Assembly (NCBI GenBank): GCA_023251835.1
Contig: JAHEXZ010000027.1
Coordinates: 1 to 56,262 of the forward strand
Direction of reading: 5' to 3'
Source of the DNA: Bacteroidota bacterium
GTDB taxonomy: Bacteria > Bacteroidota > Bacteroidia > 2-12-FULL-35-15
Length of the DNA stretch: 56,262 nt
The notes beneath the pieces are model-generated. The model made no database searches. It saw only the letters and a list, made by a program, of their open reading frames with translations, and had not been told where the DNA came from. Of the stretch, positions 1 to 8,344 are shown in pieces; within the stretch, counting starts at the first letter, position 1, and every line of letters begins with the position of its first letter. Made by a program: the position numbers and the translations under genes.

Positions 1-1
1 T

Positions 2-1054
2 GGTGGGCCGATACTTGGTCCTGGATGTCCAACTGTTCTTATTGGCGGTATGCCAGCGGCAGTTATGACAGATATGTGCGTTTGTATTGGACCTCCTGAC
101 TTAATTGCAAAAGGCTCTACGGGAGTTTTTTTTGGTGGGAAGCCCGCTGCCCGCATGGGTGATAAATGTGCTCATGGAGGAAGTATTACCATTGGCTGTC
201 CTACTGTTTTAATAGGGGACAACTCATCAGGTCATCCACTCGCAGTTCTGCTGGAAATGGTTAAAGTTTTTCCGGGACTAAGACAAAAAATTGCTTTAAA
301 ACAAGCTGCTAAAAATGGAATCCCTTTCTGTGAAAAATGTCATGAGGCTATGTTTAAAGCAAGTGCAGCCAATACATTCCCTCAGGGAACTGCTATTTCT
401 GAAGAAGAGTATGAACAAACCCAGAAAGAATTTGCTGCTGCCATAAATAGGAGAAATATCTTTTTAAACGATCCTGTTATTGAAGCTGAAAAGAAAAAAG
501 TAATTACTGGTCGCCTGGCTTCTATATATACATATCTTTCCGTTGAAGAGTTAACTGCAATAAAAGTATATACAAGCAATTTGAAACGTAATAATGAACT
601 CATATATAAAACCCTGAATAGGGAATTAAGAGAAGGGACATTAAGCGATTTTAATAAAGGTTTGAACGATTTACTTTCCAGTGGATTAAGCAAACTTCCT
701 CTATACCAGAAAAATGTATTCAGAGGTGTATCTTCTAATGAAGCGGATGCTGCAAACAATTGGAAAGTTGGAGAGCAGGTACAATTTAAAGATTATAAAT
801 CAACTTCTACAGATACTCGGGTGGCGGCTGTTAATTTTAGTTCTAAAAGAGGAAGTGGTGTCATCTATGAAATAGTTGGGGCTAATGGTTCAAAAGTTTC
901 AGATATGTCTGACTTTGCCGGGGAACAGGAGGTTTTATTAAGGTCTGATTCAAAATTTATTGTCAAGGAAATTATTCCTGACTATGCTGTACTTGATAAA
1001 AATTATGAGGTTCAATGCATATCAAAAAAAATTGTGCTTGAATATGTAGGGTAA
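2..1054 (+). CDS. PAAR-domain polymorphic toxin with C-terminal ADP-ribosyltransferase domain (5' end off-window)
   Basis: The frame is open from base 2, so the gene begins before the window; the first in-window ATG (base 50) lies inside the PAAR fold and is not the start. Numbering from that ATG: residues 1-56 are the C-terminal part of a PAAR domain, with GGKPAARMGD at 29-38 and two GCPTVLIG-type repeats, one before base 50 and one at 49-56. PAAR proteins cap the type VI secretion spike and carry toxins. Residues 60-215 are a helical linker. Residues 220-334 look like an ADP-ribosyltransferase of the R-S-E class: FRG with Arg225, STS at 251-253, and the catalytic E-x-E at Glu292 and Glu294. 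The last part is in-family for arginine-modifying ART toxins, which transfer ADP-ribose from NAD to target proteins; the actual target is unknown. Two small paralogous genes follow 6 nt downstream and are likely immunity genes. Delivery by T6SS is inferred from PAAR only. Confidence 0.85.
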   Translation, partial: GGPILGPGCPTVLIGGMPAAVMTDMCVCIGPPDLIAKGSTGVFFGGKPAARMGDKCAHGGSITIGCPTVLIGDNSSGHPLAVLLEMVKVFPGLRQKIALKQAAKNGIPFCEKCHEAMFKASAANTFPQGTAISEEEYEQTQKEFAAAINRRNIFLNDPVIEAEKKKVITGRLASIYTYLSVEELTAIKVYTSNLKRNNELIYKTLNRELREGTLSDFNKGLNDLLSSGLSKLPLYQKNVFRGVSSNEADAANNWKVGEQVQFKDYKSTSTDTRVAAVNFSSKRGSGVIYEIVGANGSKVSDMSDFAGEQEVLLRSDSKFIVKEIIPDYAVLDKNYEVQCISKKIVLEYVG

Positions 1055-1060
1055 AAAATT

Positions 1061-1597
1061 ATGGAAACTAATTATATAGAAAAATATTTTGAGAGTTCTT
1101 TGGCTAATTTGTCAAAACATTTGAATAATGCCAATTTTCCGGCCAATGAAAAAGACAAGCTAAAAATAAGAATTGAGCTTATTAATGAGTTTAAAGAAAA
1201 ATCAGATATCAAAGTAACATATCAAACACAAAAACAAGCTTTGCGAATACAGAATCTTGCTATGTTAAGAAAAACAAAGGCTTTACCCGAATTAATCGGG
1301 AAACAGAAATTAGCAATTAGATTCTGTGATTTGATAACCACTTGTTTGCCTTACGTTGAAGCTTTCAACCCAGCTATTACAAAACCTATTTCTGAATTAT
1401 GTAATGGTTATAAAAACAAAATAGATTTAACTGATTCAATTTATATGGGAAATTGGCCAGATCGTGAAGAAATTGAACAAGCATTTAAACCTTATTTTGA
1501 AAATACAGCATTATCAAAATATGATATATTTAAAGAAGGTTATCAAAAAATCGAGTATTTATACAAAGAGTTGAAGGCAATTGTAAGAAGTAAATGA
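1061..1597 (+). CDS. Putative immunity protein, copy 1
   Basis: A 178-residue soluble protein with no signal peptide or membrane segment, starting 6 nt after the toxin stop, so almost certainly co-transcribed with it. It is mostly helical and charged by eye. I do not recognise a named family. It is a clear paralogue of the next gene: shared blocks include KLKIRIEL near residue 33, QKQALRIQNL near residue 60, an FCDLI block near 89, and a closing KxxxLYKE block. A small cytosolic protein directly after an ADP-ribosyltransferase toxin fits a cognate immunity protein, which would bind and block the toxin; this is inference from position. It could instead be an adaptor or chaperone for loading the toxin. 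Confidence 0.7.
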   Translation: METNYIEKYFESSLANLSKHLNNANFPANEKDKLKIRIELINEFKEKSDIKVTYQTQKQALRIQNLAMLRKTKALPELIGKQKLAIRFCDLITTCLPYVEAFNPAITKPISELCNGYKNKIDLTDSIYMGNWPDREEIEQAFKPYFENTALSKYDIFKEGYQKIEYLYKELKAIVRSK

Positions 1598-1648
1598 TTT
1601 TTAGAGTTGGCCTTAAATAATTAAACGAATAGAGTATCAGCTTTAACG

Positions 1649-2200
1649 ATGGAAAATGATTATTTGAAATATTTTGAAAAGTCCTTAGCAGAGTTACAGC
1701 AGCATTTAAATAATTCTGATGTAAATGCATATAAGAAGGAAAAATTAAAAATCAGGATTGAACTTACTAAGGAATTACAAGAGAATTTAGATTGGCAAAT
1801 AAAAAATCCAATACAAAAACAAGCATTAAGAATACAAAATCTTGTTACTATTAGAAAAAATGAAGCCCCACTTCATTTAATCAAAAATCAGGAACTGATA
1901 ATTAAATTTTGCGATTTGATAAGTGTTAACATACCCTACATTGAAGCATTAGAAAACATTGATACTACTATTATAAAACCAATTTTAGATTTATGCAATA
2001 GTTACAGGCTTAAAATTGATTTTGCTGGCCCAAATTATATAGGAAATCTGCCTGATACACAAGAAATTGAAAAAGCATTTGGCTCATTTAATAAAATTGA
2101 ACCACCTTCAAAATGTGAAATGTTTAAAGAAAGTCTTCAAAAAATCGGGCATCTATACAAAGAGTTTAAAATTATAGCTGCAGTAGCAGTCGGTGTGTAA
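1649..2200 (+). CDS. Putative immunity protein, copy 2 (paralogue of the preceding gene)
   Basis: A 183-residue soluble protein, 51 nt after copy 1, about half identical to it by eye across the full length (KLKIRIEL, QKQALRIQNL, FCDLIS, LYKEF). The C-terminus differs, ending in a short Ala/Val-rich stretch. Tandem paralogous immunity genes are common behind polymorphic toxins, where the extra copy may protect against a variant toxin carried by relatives. The gene converges on aroE with only one base between the two stop codons, so this is the end of the toxin unit. No family name is recognised, and the immunity function is inferred from position only. Confidence 0.68.
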   Translation: MENDYLKYFEKSLAELQQHLNNSDVNAYKKEKLKIRIELTKELQENLDWQIKNPIQKQALRIQNLVTIRKNEAPLHLIKNQELIIKFCDLISVNIPYIEALENIDTTIIKPILDLCNSYRLKIDFAGPNYIGNLPDTQEIEKAFGSFNKIEPPSKCEMFKESLQKIGHLYKEFKIIAAVAVGV

Positions 2201-2201
2201 A

Positions 2202-2972
2202 CTATCTGTTCCAAATCCTCCAGGCTTCTTCAGCCTGCAAATGTAGCATTGATAATCCATTAACGGTGGATGCACCTTTTAATTTTCCTTGTCTCAGAAA
2301 TTCAGTTTCTGCCGGGTTATATACCAAATCATATAACAAATGGGAGGGTTGCAGAAATTGATAGGGTATAGCAGGGACTTCACCGATGTTGGGATACATT
2401 CCCACAGGAGTTGTGTTTATAATTAGTTTAAAAGCGTTGATGATATACTCATTCAGTTCTTCATACGTGAATACTTTGCTTGTATACTGTGATAATACAT
2501 TTGCATTTTTTTTGTTGCGGGTAACAAAAAAACAATCAACACCAATTTCTTTCAAGACATAAGCTATTGCTTTTGATGCCCCTCCTGTACCAAGTATTAG
2601 CGCCCGTTCATGTTGTATTTCTAAGAAGGGTTTTATACTTTGCCGGAAGCCAAATACATCGGTGTTGAAGCCGGTTAAGATTTGAGATTTAGGGTTTAGT
2701 ATTTTAATACAATTAACAGCACCCACAGCCCTTGCGGTTTCGTCTAAAGTATCTAACAAAGGAATTATACTTTCTTTATAAGGAATGGTAACATTTAATC
2801 CTGCAATTGAGGGATTATCTGCAATCAGCAGTGGAAATTGATTAATATGTTCAAGCGGATACAGGTTGTATTCGCAATCACGGATATTTTCTTTTTCAAA
2901 TTTTGCAGTGAAATATTTTTTTGAAAAAGAGTGGGAGAGGGGATACCCGATTAACCCATATATTTGTGACAT
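2202..2972 (-). CDS. aroE: Shikimate dehydrogenase (NADP+)
   Basis: AroE reduces 3-dehydroshikimate to shikimate with NADPH in the cytosolic pathway to aromatic amino acids. The 256-residue length is usual. The N-terminal substrate domain has PLSHSFSK at 11-18 and NVTIPYK at 60-66 with the catalytic Lys66; NTD with Asp105 is the partner acid. The nucleotide-binding loop is GTGGASKA at 128-135, followed by a TRNKK-type segment after the second strand that suits NADP. The C-terminal NGLSMLHLQAEEA motif closes the fold. It is the last gene of a minus-strand group (TPR, comA-like, rhodanese, dedA, aroE), 15 nt after the DedA stop. Confidence 0.95.
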   Translation of the reverse strand: MSQIYGLIGYPLSHSFSKKYFTAKFEKENIRDCEYNLYPLEHINQFPLLIADNPSIAGLNVTIPYKESIIPLLDTLDETARAVGAVNCIKILNPKSQILTGFNTDVFGFRQSIKPFLEIQHERALILGTGGASKAIAYVLKEIGVDCFFVTRNKKNANVLSQYTSKVFTYEELNEYIINAFKLIINTTPVGMYPNIGEVPAIPYQFLQPSHLLYDLVYNPAETEFLRQGKLKGASTVNGLSMLHLQAEEAWRIWNR

Positions 2973-2987
2973 TCTTATTGGAAGAAA

Positions 2988-3623
2988 CTATTTTTTCTTA
3001 GCCATTCTTAGTTTAAGGACTTCTATTATAATGGGTAGTATTGAGATAAAAATAATACCCAAAGCAACCAGCTCAATATTTTTTCTTATCCACGGAATTT
3101 CACCCAGGAAATAACCAGCAAAGGTTAAACTTCCTATCCATAAAGCACCGCCAAGAATATCGAATGAAAGAAATTTTCTGTAATTCATTTCAGCAACACC
3201 AGCTACAAAAGGAGCAAAGGTTCTTACAATAGGAACAAAGCGTGCCATGATAATGGTTTTAGTGCCATACTTTTCATAAAATGTATGTGTTTTGGTTAAG
3301 TATTCTGGTTTAACAAGATTTTTACCCCGGAGTTTTATCTGTAACGCCTTTAGCCCAATCTTACGGCCTACCCAGTAATTGGTATTATCACCAACCACTG
3401 CCGCAATAAATAAAAGTATTACTAAAAAAGCCATATTCAGGTAACCTAAACGTGCAAATAAACCCGCTGTAAACAATAAGGAATCGCCTGGAAGAAAAGG
3501 CATGATTACCAATCCTGTTTCAATAAAAATGACAAGGAACAAAATAATATATACAGCATCATTGTAATTCTGGAACAACCACTCAAAATCAAGGTGGATA
3601 ATGTGTTTGAAAAGTTCTAACAT
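2988..3623 (-). CDS. DedA family membrane protein
   Basis: A 211-residue inner-membrane protein of the DedA/VTT (SNARE-associated) family, which in known members moves lipid carriers such as undecaprenyl phosphate or polar lipids across the membrane and supports membrane homeostasis. Seen here: a re-entrant hydrophobic start with FIETGLVIMPFLPGDSLLF near 34-52 (the conserved E and the FLPGDSLL motif), a GDNTNYWVGRKIG block near 78-90, and the RFVPIVRTFAPFVAG arginine-rich re-entrant motif near 128-142, then two more helices and a basic tail. Substrate cannot be assigned. It lies between a rhodanese gene (32 nt upstream) and aroE (14 nt downstream). Confidence 0.92.
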   Translation of the reverse strand: MLELFKHIIHLDFEWLFQNYNDAVYIILFLVIFIETGLVIMPFLPGDSLLFTAGLFARLGYLNMAFLVILLFIAAVVGDNTNYWVGRKIGLKALQIKLRGKNLVKPEYLTKTHTFYEKYGTKTIIMARFVPIVRTFAPFVAGVAEMNYRKFLSFDILGGALWIGSLTFAGYFLGEIPWIRKNIELVALGIIFISILPIIIEVLKLRMAKKK

Positions 3624-3655
3624 AAAATGGATTTTTGGATTCAGAGTTTATAATC

Positions 3656-3970
3656 CTAATATTTAGCTATTGCAGGGTCTATTTCATTTGCCCAGGCAAG
3701 AATACCACCTTTGAGGTTATAAACATTCGTGTATCCTGCTTTTTCCAGTGCCTGACAAACAGCACCGGAACGTGCTCCGCTTCGGCAATGAATGATTACC
3801 TGTTTGGTTTTTGAAATTTTATCTAAGTTATCCATTACTTGTCCCATAGGGATGTGTTCGCCACCAATTTCAGCTACCTCCACTTCATGGTCTTCACGAA
3901 CATCAATTAATTGAAAATCGTTTTTGCCGTCTTTTAAGCGCTTTAATTCGGATACGGTTATTTCTTTCAT
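3656..3970 (-). CDS. Single-domain rhodanese-like protein
   Basis: A 104-residue cytosolic rhodanese domain. The active-site loop is CRSGARS with Cys62 as the residue that carries the persulfide sulfur; the first-strand LIDVRED motif (21-27) and the closing GG(I)LAW motif are both present. Such single-domain proteins move sulfane sulfur or act as sulfurtransferases of GlpE/PspE type; the acceptor is unknown. It sits downstream of a comA-like gene whose product uses sulfite, so a sulfur-related role is possible, but the 120 nt gap and a hairpin in between argue against tight coupling. Confidence 0.92.
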   Translation of the reverse strand: MKEITVSELKRLKDGKNDFQLIDVREDHEVEVAEIGGEHIPMGQVMDNLDKISKTKQVIIHCRSGARSGAVCQALEKAGYTNVYNLKGGILAWANEIDPAIAKY

Positions 3971-4059
3971 ATAGAATAAGATATTATAGGATAAAAGTTA
4001 GTATGTTTAACTGTTATTTTGATTAGTGAGATGCTTTATTTTATTCGGCATAATAAGAA

Positions 4060-4079
4060 TTTGAACTTAAAAGTTCAAA
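4060..4079 (-). terminator. Hairpin downstream of the comA-like gene
   Basis: Perfect 9-bp inverted repeat (TTTGAACTT / AAGTTCAAA) with a 2-nt loop, 12 nt past the comA stop on the minus strand. AT-rich stem and only a weak T-run follow, so termination is probably partial. Confidence 0.4.
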
Positions 4080-4090
4080 ACTGATTTATT

Positions 4091-4876
4091 TTACACTTCA
4101 GTACTTTGTTTCATTTCCTTTGGTAAAAAGCTGAAAAAGGTATCACCTCGTAAACCTAAACGTAATGTCTCTAATGGAATTACATCATCATAAGAGATGT
4201 TACCTAAATTAACATTCGGTCCCAGTAGCTTTAAAAACCATACCTGCTGCGGTTTTTGAGGCGACTCCCAAATAATATTGTCTTTATCCACTTTTGCCAG
4301 TATTTTATTAATTAACAAAGTGTGGGCACTACCATTAGCACGGTAAATACCTACATTCCCGCTTTCACGTGCTTCGGCAATCACTTTCCACGAGCCGGCT
4401 TCCAGCTCTTTGTTCATCATTACAGTCCATTTGGCCGGATGAATAATAATACCTGCCTCCTTAGAACCAACTTCAGATAATACAGTACAATTTTTTGAAA
4501 GAGTGTTAATGTACTCACATTTTTTATCATGTGGCATCACAATAGAACCATCAGAAACCTCGGCACAATTCAGCTTTAGTTTATCCAGCAGCTTCATATA
4601 ATCTGTGAACATACCGCGTACAATGAAAGCTTCAAAAAGTGTTCCGCCCAGGTACACTTTCATCCCGGCTTCTTTGTATAATTTTATTTTTTGTTCAAGG
4701 TTATTGGTGACATAAGAGGTGCCGAAACCTAATTTTATTAAATCTGCAAGGTTGCTGCTGGCCGATAGAAAATCTTCTACCTGCCGGATGCTCAGCCCTT
4801 TGTCCATCATCATAGTAAGCCCTTTGGTACGGGGTTTTTCCGGGCGTTCCGGCAGGTAGGGTAAAGAATAATTCAT
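4091..4876 (-). CDS. Phosphosulfolactate synthase (ComA) family protein
   Basis: A 261-residue TIM-barrel protein of the ComA family, which adds sulfite to phosphoenolpyruvate to make phosphosulfolactate. Family marks are RPEKPRTKGLTMMMDKG at 12-28, KLGFGTSY near 48-55, the VYLGGTLFE segment near 74-82, EVSDGSIVMP near 106-115, and SEVGSKE near 134-140. ComA was described in methanogen coenzyme M synthesis; this organism shows no sign of that pathway. In Bacteroidota a plausible product route is sulfopyruvate and cysteate towards sulfonolipids (capnine type); that is inference. The ATG lies 3 nt past the stop of the upstream TPR gene, so the two are co-transcribed and probably translationally linked. 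Confidence 0.88.
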   Translation of the reverse strand: MNYSLPYLPERPEKPRTKGLTMMMDKGLSIRQVEDFLSASSNLADLIKLGFGTSYVTNNLEQKIKLYKEAGMKVYLGGTLFEAFIVRGMFTDYMKLLDKLKLNCAEVSDGSIVMPHDKKCEYINTLSKNCTVLSEVGSKEAGIIIHPAKWTVMMNKELEAGSWKVIAEARESGNVGIYRANGSAHTLLINKILAKVDKDNIIWESPQKPQQVWFLKLLGPNVNLGNISYDDVIPLETLRLGLRGDTFFSFLPKEMKQSTEV

Positions 4877-4879
4877 ATA

Positions 4880-6292
4880 CTATTTTTTATAGGATTCAAT
4901 TAAGTCGGTAATACTTGTGTTTTCTTTGAGCTGTGGTAAATAGTCAAATAGTTCATTATGGATATCATAGTTCAGCTTCAGGGCATTTTGTAAAAAGCTC
5001 AATGCTTCCTGTTTTTGTCCTATACTCATCAGGCAGGCTGCAATACGGTATTGTAATTCTGCATTTTGAGGGTGGTATTTTATACCTTCTGCCAATATCT
5101 CCAAAGAACCATTTTTATCTTCCTGTTCAAACAACAGATTGGCATAATCTAACCATATCTCAGCATTATCGGGGTCAAGTTTAATTACTTTTTTAAAGGA
5201 TAATTCAGCATCTTCATAAAACCGCATTTTTTGTTGCAGTTCGCCATAAATATACCAGTAGTCAGCATTTTCTTTTTCAAGTTCTACAGCTTTTTTCACA
5301 TAGTGTATACCTTCATTAGTACGATCTTGTGCATCTAATACTATTCCTATGCCCAACCATGCGTCTGCAAACTGAGCATTCAGCCCTATAGCCTTGTTAT
5401 AATATACAAGAGCATGCTCAAAGTCTTCTTTTTTCTCATAGCATTCCCCGATATAATAAAAAGTAGTTGCTTCAGGTTCTTCAAACTTTAAAGTTTCTTT
5501 GTAAACCTCTATAGCTTCATCGAAACGGTTGAGGTTGGCTAATGAATTGGCTTTATTAAAATAAGCTGAAGAAAATGCCGGTTCAATAGCTATTGCAAAA
5601 TCATAGGCATCTATGGCTTTTTCAAACAAGCCCAGCCTGTTATAAGCAACACCAAGGTTAAACCATGCCGTTGATGTATAAGGATATTTATCTATAAAAT
5701 TGGTATAGTATTTTACACTTTCTGCCGATTGTCCGTTGAGTTCGAAACAAAAAGCAAGTTCATACAAGGCAGCTTCATTATCCGGATTTTCTTCAATTGC
5801 CTTTTTTAAGTAATAAATAGCATCATCGAATTTGGAATTATTCTCAAATTCAAAGGCGATGGCCAAATATGCTTCATCAATATCTTCTGTATTTTCGGCA
5901 GCTTTTTTATAATTTTCAATTGCCTGATCGGTAAGGCCCATCTGACTGTATATAGCTCCTTTGGTCATAAATAGTTCGGCATTGCAGGGTTCCATACTCT
6001 CTACATAGGAAAGTATCTCCAGGGCTTTTTGGCTTTGGTTGGTAGCCGCAAATATCTGCGCTTTGCGCAATAAAAATACAGTAGAAAAAGGATATTGTCC
6101 TATTGCATATTCAATGGACTGTTGTGATTTTTTCAGATTATTTTTTTCGAAATAGTAATCAATAATAGCTTCATACTCTTCTGAATCAAAAAAGTAATGT
6201 TTATTGCTACTCACCATCTCTTCAAAACGGCTAACAAGCTGTAACAATTCTTTAGCTCCATTATTTTCGTTTCTATATTCTTCGCTACTCAT
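4880..6292 (-). CDS. Large tetratricopeptide-repeat protein
   Basis: A 470-residue protein made almost wholly of TPR units (about eleven), with the recurring pattern of small residue, aromatic and the A..Y..A.....P spacing. No signal peptide, membrane segment or catalytic domain is visible, so it is likely a cytosolic scaffold binding partner proteins. It is the first gene of the minus-strand group and is 3 nt from the comA-like gene. A TACCTTTG sequence on the minus strand (6522-6529) may be its -7 promoter element; if so the 5' leader of roughly 220 nt carries the palindromic repeat at 6329-6451. Confidence 0.88.
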   Translation of the reverse strand: MSSEEYRNENNGAKELLQLVSRFEEMVSSNKHYFFDSEEYEAIIDYYFEKNNLKKSQQSIEYAIGQYPFSTVFLLRKAQIFAATNQSQKALEILSYVESMEPCNAELFMTKGAIYSQMGLTDQAIENYKKAAENTEDIDEAYLAIAFEFENNSKFDDAIYYLKKAIEENPDNEAALYELAFCFELNGQSAESVKYYTNFIDKYPYTSTAWFNLGVAYNRLGLFEKAIDAYDFAIAIEPAFSSAYFNKANSLANLNRFDEAIEVYKETLKFEEPEATTFYYIGECYEKKEDFEHALVYYNKAIGLNAQFADAWLGIGIVLDAQDRTNEGIHYVKKAVELEKENADYWYIYGELQQKMRFYEDAELSFKKVIKLDPDNAEIWLDYANLLFEQEDKNGSLEILAEGIKYHPQNAELQYRIAACLMSIGQKQEALSFLQNALKLNYDIHNELFDYLPQLKENTSITDLIESYKK

Positions 6293-6328
6293 CTCTCTTG
6301 GGTTTTAATGGTCAGTTTAAGAAAAGTT

Positions 6329-6451
6329 TATACTTCGGCTGAATGAGTTTGCGATAGTTCGACAAGCTCACTAACCATAACAAACTCACTCGCTCAGCGT
6401 TACTGAATCTAATCGCCTTTGCTAGGCGCAAATTCAGTAAGATTCAGTATA
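6329..6451. repeat. Dispersed palindromic (REP-like) repeat, copy A
   Basis: Starts with TATACTTCGGCTGAATGAG, passes through CTCACTCGCTCAGCG, and ends with ATTCAGTAAGATTCAGTATA. Internal inverted repeats include TTACTGAAT / ATTCAGTAA. Same family as the copies at 6665, 19920, 23421, 26246, 34155, 38635, 43533 and 44088. Confidence 0.8.
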
Positions 6452-6664
6452 AATTAAATTTCTTTTTAGCTTATAACTTTATGTTTATTCTTAATACGTA
6501 ACATCAAGTTATAATATTACTCAAAGGTACTAAAAAATGGGATATAAAATGATATTTTTCTCAACAGAAAATGCAGATTGTTGAGAACTAATTCTTTAAA
6601 ATAATCTGGTAAAAAGTTATCTTTGTAGGCTTAAAAGTTTTAATACATTTTTTTAGATTGTTTT

Positions 6665-6766
6665 TATACTTCATCTGAATATGTTTGCAAAACTTACAAA
6701 CTCATTCGCTCAGTATTACTGACTCTAACCTGCTTTGCTATCGCAAATCCAGTAAGATTCAGTATA
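6665..6766. repeat. Dispersed palindromic (REP-like) repeat, copy B
   Basis: Degenerate copy with the same order of parts as the 6329 copy: TATACTTCATCTGAATATG, CTCATTCGCTCAGTA, then CAGTAAGATTCAGTATA at the right end. It lies 50 nt upstream of the glmM start. Confidence 0.75.
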
Positions 6767-6816
6767 TTTAATATTTCTTAATAGATTCTAACATTAGAAA
6801 AAGGTAGTATAGACGT

Positions 6817-8259
6817 ATGACATTAATTAAATCAATTTCGGGTATCAGGGGTACAATAGGAGGAAAACCAGGCGAAGGATTCAGTCCTTTGGATATTGTA
6901 AAATTTACTTCTGCTTTCGCAACCTGGATAGCCAATAATTCAACCAACAAAAAGATTAAAATTGTTGTAGGGCGTGATGCCCGTATTTCAGGAGAAATGG
7001 TGAATAACCTGGTAATAGGAACATTACAGGGTATGGGTGTAGATATTATAGATATTGGTTTATCAACTACACCAACCGTTGAGATTGCGGTACCTGAAGA
7101 AAAAGCAGATGGAGGTATTATTCTTACAGCCAGTCATAACCCAAAGCAATGGAATGCACTGAAATTACTGAATGAAAAGGGTGAATTTATAAGTGAAAAA
7201 GAGGGAGCGGAAGTATTGCGAATAGCTGATAATGAACTATATAGCTATGCTGATGTAAATTCTTTAGGTAAAGTTACCAGAAAAGATACCTATTTTAAAA
7301 TTCATATAGATAAAATACTGGAGCTGCCTCATGTGGATATAGCCGCAATTAAAGCTGCTAAATTCAAAATAGTGGTTGACTGTGTAAACTCTACCGGTGG
7401 TATTGTTGTTCCGCAACTGTTAAGAGCATTAGGAGTAGAAAACATAGTAAAATTATATTGTGACCCAACGGGTGAATTTCCTCATAATCCGGAGCCGCTG
7501 CCTGAGAATTTAAGAGATATTTCCAAATTAGTAAAAAAAGAGAAAGCACATTTAGGTATTGTTGTTGACCCTGATGTTGATCGGCTGGCATTTGTGTGTG
7601 AAGATGGTGAAATGTTTGGTGAAGAGTATACCCTTGTTGCCTGTGCAGATTACATCCTGAATAAACGTACTCCTGCAGAAAAGGCTGCCGGCAAACGTGC
7701 TAATACTGTTTCAAACCTGTCTTCTACCCGTGCATTGCGTGATATTACCGAAAAACATGGTGGCAGCTACAATGCTTCTGCTGTTGGTGAAGTAAACGTA
7801 GTGAAATTGATGAAAGAAACAAAAGCTGTGATTGGTGGCGAAGGTAATGGTGGTGTTATATTACCTGAATTACATTACGGACGGGATGCACTGGTGGGTA
7901 TTGCCTTGTTTTTATCGCATCTGGCAAAGTTTGGTAAAACATCTTCTATGTTGCGTGCCTCTTATCCGGATTATATCATCTCAAAAAATAAAATTGAGCT
8001 TACTCCTGAAATCAATATCGACAGCATTTTAACCGGTATTAAAGAAAAGTATAAAAAACAACCTGTAAATACGGTTGACGGAATAAAAATTGAGTTTGAT
8101 AAAGATTGGGTACACCTTCGTAAGTCGAATACCGAGCCGATTATCCGAATTTATTCTGAAAGTGAATTAAAAGCAACAGCAGATAACCTGGCTAAAAAGA
8201 TAATGATGGATATTCGTGAGTTTATCAAACAACAGCAAATATTGCAGTTTGATAATTAA
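6817..8259 (+). CDS. glmM: Phosphoglucosamine mutase
   Basis: A 480-residue alpha-D-phosphohexomutase. It interconverts glucosamine-6-phosphate and glucosamine-1-phosphate for UDP-GlcNAc, feeding peptidoglycan and lipopolysaccharide. Seen: an N-terminal SGIRG motif (8-12), VGRDARISG near 51-59, the phosphoserine loop TASHNPKQWNALK with Ser106 at its core, the metal loop DPDVDRL near 248-254, the sugar-specificity loop GEGNGG near 341, and the phosphate-binding SNTEPIIR near the C-terminus. GlmM is the best fit; phosphomannomutase or phosphoglucomutase activity cannot be excluded from sequence alone. It is a single gene after a repeat-rich spacer, with 85 nt before the next gene. Confidence 0.85.
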   Translation: MTLIKSISGIRGTIGGKPGEGFSPLDIVKFTSAFATWIANNSTNKKIKIVVGRDARISGEMVNNLVIGTLQGMGVDIIDIGLSTTPTVEIAVPEEKADGGIILTASHNPKQWNALKLLNEKGEFISEKEGAEVLRIADNELYSYADVNSLGKVTRKDTYFKIHIDKILELPHVDIAAIKAAKFKIVVDCVNSTGGIVVPQLLRALGVENIVKLYCDPTGEFPHNPEPLPENLRDISKLVKKEKAHLGIVVDPDVDRLAFVCEDGEMFGEEYTLVACADYILNKRTPAEKAAGKRANTVSNLSSTRALRDITEKHGGSYNASAVGEVNVVKLMKETKAVIGGEGNGGVILPELHYGRDALVGIALFLSHLAKFGKTSSMLRASYPDYIISKNKIELTPEINIDSILTGIKEKYKKQPVNTVDGIKIEFDKDWVHLRKSNTEPIIRIYSESELKATADNLAKKIMMDIREFIKQQQILQFDN

Positions 8260-8344
8260 ATGATGCAAGTGTTTCTGCAATGATTCTCTCCTATTAATGG
8301 AAACATTTACAAAATTAAGCTCATGAATCTATAGTTTGTAAAGA

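Larger units (their letters stand above)
6293..6816. other. Divergent intergenic region with two palindromic repeats and candidate promoters
   Basis: 524 nt between the divergent TPR and glmM genes with no credible ORF. It holds one repeat copy near each gene (6329-6451 and 6665-6766). Between them lie two Bacteroidota-type -7 matches: TACCTTTG on the minus strand (6522-6529) and TATCTTTG on the plus strand (6618-6625). Neither has a good TTTG at the -33 distance, so they are tentative. If they are used, each gene has a repeat in its 5' untranslated leader. Confidence 0.5.
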
